A stretch of DNA of 47,342 bases from Pandoraea commovens (lineage in GTDB: Bacteria; Pseudomonadota; Gammaproteobacteria; Burkholderiales; Burkholderiaceae): assembly GCF_902459615.1 (NCBI RefSeq), contig NZ_CABPSA010000016.1, positions 1-47,342 on the forward strand. Reading direction: 5' to 3'. The notes beneath the pieces were generated by a model. That model saw nothing but the letters and a program-made list of their open reading frames with translations, was not told the origin of the DNA and did not search any database. Position 1 is the stretch's first letter. Every line of letters starts with the position of its first letter. Positions 37,720-47,342 of this stretch are shown piece by piece. Position numbers and translations under genes: made by a program.

Positions 37720-38511
37720 ATGCCGATCACCAGTGCGATACCCCTGGAGTTTCAGGCTCACGACCGCCCTGTCGGCGCGTTGGCGAAAGATTACCCCGAT
37801 GGCCATGTAGTGCGCCCTCACAGTCATCGACGCGCGCAATTGATGTATGCGAGCGCCGGTATTCTGGAAGTCCGCACCGATACGTCGTTTTGGGTGATTC
37901 CGCCGCAGCGCGCGTTGTGGATTCCGGCTAACGTCACGCATGAAGTGCGCATGCGCGGCAAGGTGGAGATGCGCACGATCTATGTCGATGTCGAACGACT
38001 CGGCATGGCAGCCTCCGAGGTGCCCGTCGTCATTCGTGTCTCGGCACTGCTGCGCGAGCTGATTCTGCGTGCGATGACGTTGCCGCCCGACTGGTCGACG
38101 CAGGGCAAGGATGCGCTCGTAGTTGCGTTGCTGCTCGAAGAGGTCGAGTGGAAAAGCGATTCGCCGCTCCACCTGCAGGTGCCGCGCGATGCGCGTTTGC
38201 GCAAGATCTTCGACACCTATCTGACAACACCCGCCGACCCCCGCAGTCTTCAGGACTGGGCCGTGGAGGTGGGGGCATCGAGCCGTACGCTGGAGCGTCG
38301 CTTCATGACGGAGTTCGGTTTGCCGTTCCGGGAGTGGCGTCAGCAGATGCGCTTGCTGGGTGCGTTGCCGTTGCTGGGAGCCGGGCGGCCCATCACGCAA
38401 GTGGCGCTCGAAGTCGGTTACGACACGCCGAGCGCCTTTTCCACCATGTTCCGCCGCTTTATGGGCGTGACGCCAAGCGAGTACCTGACGCGCGCCCGCG
38501 GCCCGGAGTGA
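37720..38511 (+). CDS. AraC-family transcriptional regulator with cupin sensor domain
   Basis: 263-aa regulator. The N-terminal cupin (about residues 15-95) has HVVRPHSHRRAQLMYASAG and WVIPPQRALWIPANVTHEVR. The C-terminal double helix-turn-helix (about 160-255) has LQDWAVEVGASSRTLERRF, then ITQVALEVGYDTPSAFSTMF, with FRRFMGVTPSEY as signature. ATG 37720 follows GAGG; a TTG at 37711 is less likely. Its last 53 bp overlap the convergent HAD gene. The target is unknown. Confidence 0.9.
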   Translation: MPITSAIPLEFQAHDRPVGALAKDYPDGHVVRPHSHRRAQLMYASAGILEVRTDTSFWVIPPQRALWIPANVTHEVRMRGKVEMRTIYVDVERLGMAASEVPVVIRVSALLRELILRAMTLPPDWSTQGKDALVVALLLEEVEWKSDSPLHLQVPRDARLRKIFDTYLTTPADPRSLQDWAVEVGASSRTLERRFMTEFGLPFREWRQQMRLLGALPLLGAGRPITQVALEVGYDTPSAFSTMFRRFMGVTPSEYLTRARGPE

Positions 38512-39181
38512 GCCAGTGCATGGCGTCCCACATGTCGTCGTAGACCGGGACGCCTTCGTCGAGCAGCGGCGAGCGCTGACGTTTCGAGCCGATGCCGACG
38601 AAGTCGATGCCGAGCTTGCGCGCGACCTTCAGATCCCACATCCCGTCGCCAATCGAGACCACCGCCCGCGGGCGCGTAATCCCGTAGCCCGCCTGCGCCC
38701 GTTTGATCGCCTCGGCCACCAACTGGTCGCGTGAGCTGTATTCGGACGCTGTGATGAGCATCGCATCCGTGTAATCGATGGCGACGGAGCGCAGCTTGCG
38801 GTGACTGACCTGCCGGATGCCGCCCGTGGCGAACACCACACCCCAGCGCGAGCGGTGCGCGGCCTCGACGAAGGCGCGCGCACCGGGGATCTCGGCCAGC
38901 CCGTGCGCATTGAGCAAGGCGGTGAAGCGCTCGTCGATTTCATGCTCGAAGCGGGCAAGATCGTGCGGCTGCGGCAAGGCGCGGCCGTTCTCGGCGTGGG
39001 CGTGAATCAGGATGCCGGTGTCGGTGTGATGCGGATAACTTCCCCAGTCGGTGTTCAATTCATCGAACGCCAGCGATTCCATCGCACCAAGCAAGGCGCG
39101 TTGATGGATGCGCACCGAGTCGGTCAGCGTACCGTCGACATCGAGGACCAAAATACTGTCTTTCTCGAAACTTGCCTGCAT
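38459..39181 (-). CDS. HAD-superfamily hydrolase, phosphoglycolate-phosphatase-like
   Basis: 240-aa HAD phosphatase. Motif I DVDGTLTDS gives the nucleophile D14 and acid D16, motif II lies in VVFATGGIRQVSHRKL, and motif IV is SIGDGMWDLKVARKLG followed by DFVGIGS. A helical cap lies between motifs I and II (about 22-100). The substrate is a small phosphate ester but cannot be named. Its 3' end overlaps the AraC gene tail to tail by 53 bp. The ATG has no clear ribosome site. Confidence 0.85.
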   Translation of the reverse strand: MQASFEKDSILVLDVDGTLTDSVRIHQRALLGAMESLAFDELNTDWGSYPHHTDTGILIHAHAENGRALPQPHDLARFEHEIDERFTALLNAHGLAEIPGARAFVEAAHRSRWGVVFATGGIRQVSHRKLRSVAIDYTDAMLITASEYSSRDQLVAEAIKRAQAGYGITRPRAVVSIGDGMWDLKVARKLGIDFVGIGSKRQRSPLLDEGVPVYDDMWDAMHWLTPGRGRASGTRLASRP

Positions 39182-39339
39182 GGCGGGTAGTGGACTCGTG
39201 TCAGGGCGGAGTGGGGGAGCTGCCGCCGAAATGTGGGAGTGTACGAATTCGCCAGAGTAAGTAAAACGTGCCGAGTGACAGTGGCTACGCCTGATGCGAC
39301 AGATCGGGCTACGGGAAATGATAGCTTGACGTCATCCCG

Positions 39340-40668
39340 TCATTTTCCGAAGCGGGGTCGGCCAAGCTGGCGGTACTTCCGATCCAACTGCTCAAGCATC
39401 GCGACGGCCTTGGCCATGTCATCGAGCGACACGCTATTGCTACGCGACGTACGGCGCTTAGGCAGAGGGCCGGGAGGTTCGATGGCTTGCGTTGCTTCTG
39501 CCGCTTCTGCGGGTGTCAGGGGCATCGCGGGTGCCGGCTCGGGCGCGCGGCGCGAGCGCATCATTTCCGACGATGTCGACTCGCTCTGTGGGGCGTCGCG
39601 ATGCTCCGCGTCCGGAGGCGCCTCTTGCCCGCGCTGCGCGCAGAGCGGTTGCCTGACGTCGGCGTGCGATATCGGTGCGAGCGACTCACGGGTCGCGCCG
39701 TAGGCGAAGTCGTGATAACGCCGATGTCCGTCATGAAGATGCTTCGCGAGGGTCCGGACGAGATTGGGGCGTCGCAGCTCAGCATGCATCGGTAACGGCG
39801 TTGCATCGAAATTCCCGGGGATGTCGCCGAACAACTGCTGCTGGTGCCGGGCGGCGTGGGTTTTGACGTCCTGATCGACCCATTCGACCGTATCCGGCGT
39901 GGCCAGTGAGACGAACAGGAGCAACTGCCGGTCAGGGGCAGGAATGCGAATGTACGCGCCTAGCGTGGCGCGTTGGATCTCCGGTGCACCCAGAGGCAGA
40001 CGCAGATCGGCCTGTTGGAAGGGGATGTCGATGCCATGCCGCCGGGCTTCCGGCACGCTCGTGACCAACCGCGTCACCGATAACTGCGGAATTTCGATAT
40101 AGGCCCCGGCGTCCTTCAGCAGACGTCCCATGCCGGGCAACAACTGGTTCAGCCGCTTAGTCAGGCGCTGCTCGATGGAGCGAACGGAATATTGGCCTCG
40201 CGACTCCGCAGCACGGGCCCTGGAGAATTCGCGTTCCAATGTCGCGCTGTTACGCCGCTCACGCGACAGGGTGTTGCGCATCTCCGGTCCCAATGACGCC
40301 TCACAGCCCGCGAGCAGCAGACGGCTTGCGTCGACGTCGACACGAACGTTAGGGGGCAGATCGAGCAGGCAATTCTGTGCATCGTCGCGCGCACCGACAA
40401 CGCACACCGGCCGCACGTCGGCCAGCCGCTGCGCGAAGACGCGAGCCCGTGTGACCGGCGGTTGCGACCAATTGGAGGTCGCGGTGTTTTGTTCGACGCG
40501 CCAGTCCCGGACGACCGGCGCGATCATGGTGGACGAGATCGGCGCGGACGTGGCGCGTGTCAGGTCGGTTGCGACGCTTAGCGTGTGGGCTTGTACGTGC
40601 AGTCCCGGGAGCGCCTTGGCTGCGCTTGCGGCCGACGTCAGCCAATCGGACATTGAGGTGAGGATCAT
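39340..40668 (-). CDS. Protein of unknown family, paralog of the next gene (copy A)
   Basis: 442-aa protein without a clear signal peptide. Its first 50 residues are rich in Ser, Thr and Ala. Shared with the product of the neighbouring gene are VCVVGARDDAQNCLLDLPP (88-106), GQYSVRSIEQRL (158-169), TLGAYIRIP (235-243) and LAKHLHDGHRRYHDFA (307-322), then a QPLC motif. The C-terminal 100 residues are polar and probably disordered. ATG 40668 is preceded by GGAG at five bases; the open frame extends further upstream but without a ribosome site. I do not recognise the family. The divergence suggests an old duplication; an effector role is only a guess. Confidence 0.7.
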   Translation of the reverse strand: MILTSMSDWLTSAASAAKALPGLHVQAHTLSVATDLTRATSAPISSTMIAPVVRDWRVEQNTATSNWSQPPVTRARVFAQRLADVRPVCVVGARDDAQNCLLDLPPNVRVDVDASRLLLAGCEASLGPEMRNTLSRERRNSATLEREFSRARAAESRGQYSVRSIEQRLTKRLNQLLPGMGRLLKDAGAYIEIPQLSVTRLVTSVPEARRHGIDIPFQQADLRLPLGAPEIQRATLGAYIRIPAPDRQLLLFVSLATPDTVEWVDQDVKTHAARHQQQLFGDIPGNFDATPLPMHAELRRPNLVRTLAKHLHDGHRRYHDFAYGATRESLAPISHADVRQPLCAQRGQEAPPDAEHRDAPQSESTSSEMMRSRRAPEPAPAMPLTPAEAAEATQAIEPPGPLPKRRTSRSNSVSLDDMAKAVAMLEQLDRKYRQLGRPRFGK

Positions 40669-40685
40669 CGTCACTCCAGTTGAGG

Positions 40686-40703
40686 TCACGGGGATTTCCG
40701 TGA
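40686..40703 (-). promoter_or_regulatory. 18-bp dyad upstream of copy A
   Basis: TCACGG-GGATTT-CCGTGA, perfect 6-bp arms, ending 18 nt before the start of the unknown gene on the minus strand. Candidate operator or leader hairpin. Confidence 0.35.
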
Positions 40704-40850
40704 ACCGGAGTATTCCTGCTGAGGCAAATCGGATTGTCGTGTTGAGGCCGGGATGTTTGCAGATGCGGATCGGCGCTTTCGCCGCGCATGCACGACGTCG
40801 GCGCCGACCATCCGGTGGAGCCCCTCGTCGGGGGCGGCGCATGGTGGCCG

Positions 40851-42032
40851 TCAGGCGCTCTGCTCCTTGTCCATCCAGCGACGCATGCGCTCGAAGACCT
40901 GTGCCCGTTGTCGGGGACTGAGGCCGTCGAACGTGCCCGCGTCACATAGCGCCTGACGGGCGTTGCGGTGACTGTTCCGGGCGACGCGCTCCCGTGGACC
41001 GGCTGCGGCGAACCGGTAGTAGCGCTTCACGCCGTTGTGCAGGTATCTGGCCAGCGTCTGTTCGATGCTGCCCTTGCGGGGAATGGTGTGAAAGGTGGTG
41101 GCTTCGGGGGATTCCGCCAGATAGTTGGGACGGTGACCGAACGTATGCCCGGAGTGACGAAAGAAGTGTTCATGCAGGGCCCGGAATTCGACCTGAGAAT
41201 CGGGATACGGTCCCGAATCGGCAAGCCATTCCTCGTAGCTGTTATCTGCTGGCGGACGCGACGGTCGGATGTCGTCGATGAGGTAGAAACCCGCAAGCGA
41301 AACGATGAACGGCTGCACGGGGTGATCCTTCGGTGGCACGACATACGCGCCCAGCATGGCGTTGCGAAGGAAGCCAGGCCCGTCCATCACGAGCGAGGTG
41401 GCATCGGGAGGATTCGGTTTCACGCCATTGCGGCGGGCCTCGTCAACGCCGGAGTAGAAGCGATGAAAACTGTGACGTGGCACCACGATCTTGGTTTCGC
41501 TCAGGCGAAACGCCTGCTGGACGTTGGCCGGCATGGCGCGAAGCGCGTCTTTGATCTGCGTCTCCAATGTCGCAATCGAATACTTGCCACGTAAGTCGCG
41601 GCTGTATTGCTTTCGATACGCTCGTGCGAGTTGCCAGGCTTCGCGGTCCGTGCTGGCCAGCTCGCACGCAATCGCCGGTGGCAGAGACCGGCTGCATCCC
41701 GACTCGATCATGCGGCTGACCGGCACGATGCTCGGCTCGCCTGGGGGCAGGTCGAGCAGGCAGTTCTTTCGGTCGTCGTGGTTACCGACGACGCACACGT
41801 CGACCAGATCCGCCAATCGGCTTTTCAGGAAATGGTGATAGGTCTGCGGTTCGAGCCCGATCGTCGGCAAAACCGGTTTGGGTACCTCGCGTGTTACGTG
41901 GGGGCATCGCGAGCCGGACGTGATATTGCGTGCGCTCTCGAAGGTCTGGCCGGGGCGATCCCCCGCTCCGGCGAACCATGTCAGGCCGCTCGCCGCCGCC
42001 AACACCTGCGTCGCAATATGGCTGATGTGCAT
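40851..42032 (-). CDS. Protein of unknown family, paralog of copy A (copy B)
   Basis: 393-aa protein whose layout matches copy A: VCVVGNHDDRKNCLLDLPP (79-97), GKYSIATLETQIK (149-161), AMLGAYVVPP (225-234), LARYLHNGVKRYYRFA (327-342) and QALC near 360. It lacks the long polar tail of copy A. The N-terminus (THIATQVL-like IATQVLAAASGLTWFAGAG) is mildly hydrophobic but not a clear signal peptide. ATG 42032 has GGAG seven bases upstream; the longer open frame to 42332 overlaps the neighbour and is rejected. Function is unknown. It lies 182 nt upstream of copy A and on the same strand. Confidence 0.7.
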   Translation of the reverse strand: MHISHIATQVLAAASGLTWFAGAGDRPGQTFESARNITSGSRCPHVTREVPKPVLPTIGLEPQTYHHFLKSRLADLVDVCVVGNHDDRKNCLLDLPPGEPSIVPVSRMIESGCSRSLPPAIACELASTDREAWQLARAYRKQYSRDLRGKYSIATLETQIKDALRAMPANVQQAFRLSETKIVVPRHSFHRFYSGVDEARRNGVKPNPPDATSLVMDGPGFLRNAMLGAYVVPPKDHPVQPFIVSLAGFYLIDDIRPSRPPADNSYEEWLADSGPYPDSQVEFRALHEHFFRHSGHTFGHRPNYLAESPEATTFHTIPRKGSIEQTLARYLHNGVKRYYRFAAAGPRERVARNSHRNARQALCDAGTFDGLSPRQRAQVFERMRRWMDKEQSA

Positions 42033-42204
42033 GCGCTTGCTCCGGTAGATGGCGCGCGCAACACGGCGCGCCCGACCGGACTTTGCGCGAGCCCGTTGGC
42101 GTGGGCTTCTGCCGCGCGTGCTGACCCTGTCGGTATCGGGACGGAAGCAGGACGGAATCAGGGGCAGGGGCAATGCGCCCCGTGCCCGCTGCCAACGGCA
42201 AGTC

Positions 42205-43599
42205 TCAGACGATCGCGGCGCGCAGGCTCGGCGGCGCTTCGCGCAGCAGCGACCGGAGACGCTTGAGCGCACTCGCCAGACGCTCCGGATCACGCACGCC
42301 ACCCAGTGAGATGCGGATCGCGTTGGGCGCATCGGGCGACAGGCAGAAGGCGTCCGCAGGCGTGACGGCGAGTCCCTCGGCGCGGGCGGCCATCGTCAGT
42401 TCGCGGGCCGTCCACGGGGCGGGCAACTCATGCCAGAGGTGGATGCCCTGAATCGACGGGGCGTTCGCGTCCCCCAGAATCTCGGCAGCGATGGCCTGAC
42501 GCTGCGCGGCGGCTTCCTTCACACCGTCCATGAGACGGTCGGCCGTGCCGTCGTGGATCCATTGCGTTGCCAATCCCGCCATCAACGGCGGCGCCATCAA
42601 CGCGAACGAATGCAGCGTACTGAGGAAGACGTCGCGCTTGCGTCCGTCTGCCAGACGGACATACGCGGTGCGAAGGCCCGGCGTCAGACATTTCGACAGC
42701 GTGGACACATAGTGCACGCGATGCGGCGAGAGGCGGGCGAGCGGCGGCGGGGCGTCCGGCATCAAACGCCAGTAAGGATCGTCTTCGATGAGCGTCAGAT
42801 CGAGCTTGTCCGCCACGGCGAGCAGTTCCTTGCGGCGGCGCTCGGGCATCGTACGCGTGGTCGGGTTCTGCAGCGTGGGGTTCAGATAGACGAGGCGCGC
42901 GCGGTGCTGGCGGGCGGCAGCGGCCAGCGCATCGGGGAGCATGCCGTCGGCGTCGGCGGCAACGCCCTCCAGACGGCGGCCGAGCGAGCGTGCCGCGCTG
43001 CGTACCCCTGGGTAGACGATCGGCTCACACAACACCGTTTCGTCCCGTTCGGTCTCGGTGAGCAGCAATGCCGCCAGCGTGGCCTGTGCACCGGGGCAGA
43101 CAAGCACGTCCGTCGGGTCGAGGGTGCCGAGCATGGGCGCGAGCCAGAGCGTACCGGCCTGACGGTCGGCAACGCCTCCGTCCCCCAATTGGTACGCCAT
43201 GAGCATCGAGGCATCGGTATGCCGCAGGACTTCGTCGATCCCCTTTTGCAACAACTCGCCAAGGAACTGCCCGGCCGGTGCGGGCGGAATGTTCATGCCC
43301 AGATCCAGCACCTGATCGAGCGCCACGCGCGGCTTGCTGACGAAAGTGCCGAGCGGGCCGCGTCCCTCGATGGCGCTCCGGTCGCGCGCCCGGTTGTAGG
43401 CGCGCGTGACCGTAGTGAAGTCGATGCCCAGCCACGACGCCAGCTCGCGTTGCGCGGGCAGGCGGTCGCCGGGGCGCAGGCGGCCGTCCGCGACCGACTG
43501 CTCGATGAAACTCGCCAGTCTCAGATAACGGGGGCCTTTGCCCGCGGTGAGTGCAGGTTTCCAGAAGGTGGCGCGAAGCGTGTCGTGAGAAGTGTCCAT
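42205..43599 (-). CDS. MocR-type GntR regulator with aminotransferase-like domain
   Basis: 464-aa transcription factor. The N-terminal GntR winged helix (about residues 25-90) contains LPAQRELASWLGIDFTTVTR. The C-terminal class I aminotransferase fold binds PLP as effector: LNPTLQNPTT (N245), EDDPYWRL (D273) and STLSKCLTPGLR (K303). Family members regulate PLP, GABA or amino acid pathways; the target here is unknown and no partner gene diverges from it. The ATG at 43599 fits the family start. A symmetrical dyad lies just upstream. Confidence 0.88.
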   Translation of the reverse strand: MDTSHDTLRATFWKPALTAGKGPRYLRLASFIEQSVADGRLRPGDRLPAQRELASWLGIDFTTVTRAYNRARDRSAIEGRGPLGTFVSKPRVALDQVLDLGMNIPPAPAGQFLGELLQKGIDEVLRHTDASMLMAYQLGDGGVADRQAGTLWLAPMLGTLDPTDVLVCPGAQATLAALLLTETERDETVLCEPIVYPGVRSAARSLGRRLEGVAADADGMLPDALAAAARQHRARLVYLNPTLQNPTTRTMPERRRKELLAVADKLDLTLIEDDPYWRLMPDAPPPLARLSPHRVHYVSTLSKCLTPGLRTAYVRLADGRKRDVFLSTLHSFALMAPPLMAGLATQWIHDGTADRLMDGVKEAAAQRQAIAAEILGDANAPSIQGIHLWHELPAPWTARELTMAARAEGLAVTPADAFCLSPDAPNAIRISLGGVRDPERLASALKRLRSLLREAPPSLRAAIV

Positions 43600-43644
43600 A
43601 GCGATGTCGGTGTTATGTATGGAAATTCGTACGTAAATCAGCTT

Positions 43645-43668
43645 TGTATGCAGTGTAGTTTGCATACA
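43645..43668 (-). promoter_or_regulatory. Candidate MocR autoregulatory operator
   Basis: Perfect inverted repeat TGTATGCA-N8-TGCATACA, 46 nt upstream of the regulator start, with a related half-site (ATGTATGG) near 43615. GntR-type proteins bind such repeats. The rest of the 398-bp gap (43600-43997) contains the rpsL promoter and leader. Confidence 0.5.
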
Positions 43669-43803
43669 TGTGAGTCGCAAGTCTTGAATTTGGGAGGGGG
43701 AGACGCATCTTGAGGCGGTGCCTGCGGCGGCGTGATCCGTGGTGACGAAGACCATGATCGTTAACAATCAACGACTTACGGCGAGAATTTGCGCGAGAGT
43801 GCG

Positions 43804-43832
43804 TTGACACTTGCCAAGAGCGGGGGTATAGT
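43804..43832 (+). promoter_or_regulatory. Sigma70 promoter of the str operon
   Basis: Exact -35 TTGACA (43804-43809), 17-bp spacer, and -10 TATAGT (43827-43832, one mismatch). It lies about 165 nt before rpsL, and the intervening leader has small GC-rich stems (such as GCGG / CCGC near 43905). It is the best sigma70 match in the window and suits a highly expressed ribosomal operon. Confidence 0.85.
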
Positions 43833-43997
43833 CGCAGGCTCCGGTTTTTCCGGCGGCATGCCCGTGCCTAATGCAAAGTGCTTATGCATCAAGCGTTTAG
43901 ATGCGGGCTATCCGCAAGAGCAGCCGGGGAGTACGCAGTAAAGTCGCATGACGGCCCGCCTTGGCTTTCATGCTTTTGACACGTTTAGGAAATCACA

Positions 43998-44372
43998 ATG
44001 CCAACGATTAACCAATTGGTCCGCAAGCCGCGCACCTCTGCTCAAATCAAGAGCAAGAGCCCGGCCCTGCAGGACTGCCCGCAGCGTCGCGGCGTGTGCA
44101 CCCGTGTGTACACCACGACGCCGAAGAAGCCGAACTCCGCACTGCGTAAGGTTGCCAAGGTGCGCCTGACGAACGGTTTCGAAGTCATTTCGTACATCGG
44201 CGGTGAAGGCCACAACCTGCAGGAACACTCGGTCGTGCTGATTCGCGGCGGTCGTGTGAAGGACTTGCCGGGTGTGCGTTACCACATGGTGCGCGGTAGC
44301 CTCGACACGCAAGGCGTCAAGGACCGTAAGCAAGCCCGTTCGAAGTACGGCGCGAAGCGTCCGAAGGCCTAA
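43998..44372 (+). CDS. rpsL: 30S ribosomal protein S12
   Basis: S12 (124 aa) lies at the decoding centre. It shows the family signature [20 protein letters not shown] with the Lys equivalent to K43 intact, and [13 protein letters not shown] with the K88 equivalent intact, so no classical streptomycin-resistance substitution. ATG follows TTTAGGAAATCACA. First gene of rpsL-rpsG-fusA-tuf. Confidence 0.98.
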   Translation: MPTINQLVRKPRTSAQIKSKSPALQDCPQRRGVCTRVYTTTPKKPNSALRKVAKVRLTNGFEVISYIGGEGHNLQEHSVVLIRGGRVKDLPGVRYHMVRGSLDTQGVKDRKQARSKYGAKRPKA

Positions 44373-44498
44373 GCGGCTTAGCGGATATACGTTCGGTGAT
44401 GGTGGTACATCGTCACTGAGTAAGTGGTCACTCGGCCAACGAATGGCTAGTAGGTGGCCTGGAGCTCTGCTCCAACTGAATTGATTAAGGAAGAAATC

Positions 44499-44969
44499 AT
44501 GCCGCGTCGTCGCGAAGTCCCCAAGCGCGAAGTGTTGCCCGATCCGAAGTTCGGCAACGTTGAAGTCGCTAAATTCATGAACGTGCTCATGCTTGCCGGC
44601 AAGAAGTCGGTTGCAGAGCGCATCGTTTATGGTGCTTTCGAGCAGATCCAAACCAAGGCGGGCAAGGATCCGCTGGAAGTCTTCAACACGGCTCTCGGTA
44701 ACGTGAAGCCGGTGGTTGAAGTCAAGAGCCGCCGCGTTGGCGGTGCAAACTATCAAGTTCCGGTCGAAGTGCGTCCGTCGCGTCGTATGGCATTGGCGAT
44801 GCGTTGGTTGCGTGAGGCCGCGAAGAAGCGTAGCGAGAAGTCGATGGCTCTGCGCCTGGCTGGTGAGCTGATTGAAGCCTCGGAAGGTCGTGGCGGCGCC
44901 ATGAAGAAGCGTGACGAAGTTCACCGCATGGCTGAAGCCAACAAGGCCTTCTCGCACTTCCGCTTCTGA
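44499..44969 (+). CDS. rpsG: 30S ribosomal protein S7
   Basis: S7 (156 aa) nucleates assembly of the 30S head. It starts [20 protein letters not shown] and has [20 protein letters not shown] and the C-terminal [20 protein letters not shown] 44499 follows AAGGAAGAAATC. In E. coli S7 represses this operon by binding the rpsL-rpsG spacer; the 126-nt spacer here can fold locally (GTGATG ... CATCGTCAC near 44397-44417), but S7 binding is only inferred. Confidence 0.97.
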   Translation: MPRRREVPKREVLPDPKFGNVEVAKFMNVLMLAGKKSVAERIVYGAFEQIQTKAGKDPLEVFNTALGNVKPVVEVKSRRVGGANYQVPVEVRPSRRMALAMRWLREAAKKRSEKSMALRLAGELIEASEGRGGAMKKRDEVHRMAEANKAFSHFRF

Positions 44970-45086
44970 CGCTGGCAAGCAGTACCTAGAGCAGAAACCG
45001 GGGCGGGTGCGCATGAGAAATTGCGCCTCGCCCGTTTGTGTTAGTAGCCCCCTCAAAAATGGCGGCTACATTGAAAGAGGCTTAAA

Positions 45087-47342
<2,256 letters not shown>

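Noticed and set aside
13115-43797. Insertion sequence, prophage, integron or CRISPR array in the accessory region
   Set aside because: No transposase, integrase, phage structural gene, terminal inverted repeats or regularly spaced repeats were seen.
43998-44372. Possible streptomycin-resistance change in rpsL
   Set aside because: Lysines equivalent to 43 and 88 are present.

Overview
The window looks like the chromosome of a Burkholderiales bacterium, most likely Burkholderiaceae and perhaps Pandoraea-like. This rests on high GC, the order tuf-trpT-secE-nusG-rplKAJL-rpoBC ... rpsL-rpsG-fusA-tuf, and the protein sequences; the genus is an inference. It opens inside one EF-Tu gene and closes at the start of a second EF-Tu gene, so two directly repeated tuf genes bracket almost everything shown.

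Left housekeeping block (1-13.1 kb): the 3' end of tuf, tRNA-Trp, secE, nusG, rplK, rplA, a structured leader, rplJ, rplL, rpoB and rpoC, with intrinsic terminators after nusG, rplL (attenuator-like) and rpoC. Right housekeeping block (43.8-47.3 kb): a near-consensus sigma70 promoter, rpsL, rpsG, fusA and the start of tuf. The known rifampicin and streptomycin resistance positions look wild type by eye.

Between rpoC and rpsL lies about 30 kb of accessory DNA without any visible transposase, integrase or att site. In order it holds: an orphan manC-type gene; a 1036-residue predicted toxin/effector (14827-17937) that appears to combine an ADP-ribosyltransferase-like fold with a Fic-like (HPxxDTNGRxxR) motif, behind an N-terminus resembling cargo of extracellular contractile injection systems; a FecA-like TonB receptor with a Fur-box-like promoter; a homoprotocatechuate meta-cleavage operon (hpaH, hpaI, hpaE, hpaD, a single-domain hpaG-like gene and a ketopantoate-reductase-like gene); a convergent MHS-type transporter and aromatic aminotransferase pair with a divergent LysR regulator; a large autotransporter; several small exported or membrane proteins; a dienelactone hydrolase; AraC and MocR-type regulators; a HAD phosphatase; and two tandem paralogous proteins of unknown family.

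The catabolic parts appear to be one regulon. A 32-bp element, identical over a 16-bp core, lies 65 nt upstream of hpaH and 73 nt upstream of the aminotransferase, in the same orientation relative to each gene and next to the LysR gene. The most novel-looking locus is the ART/Fic double-domain protein; the tandem paralogs are the second unexplained unit.
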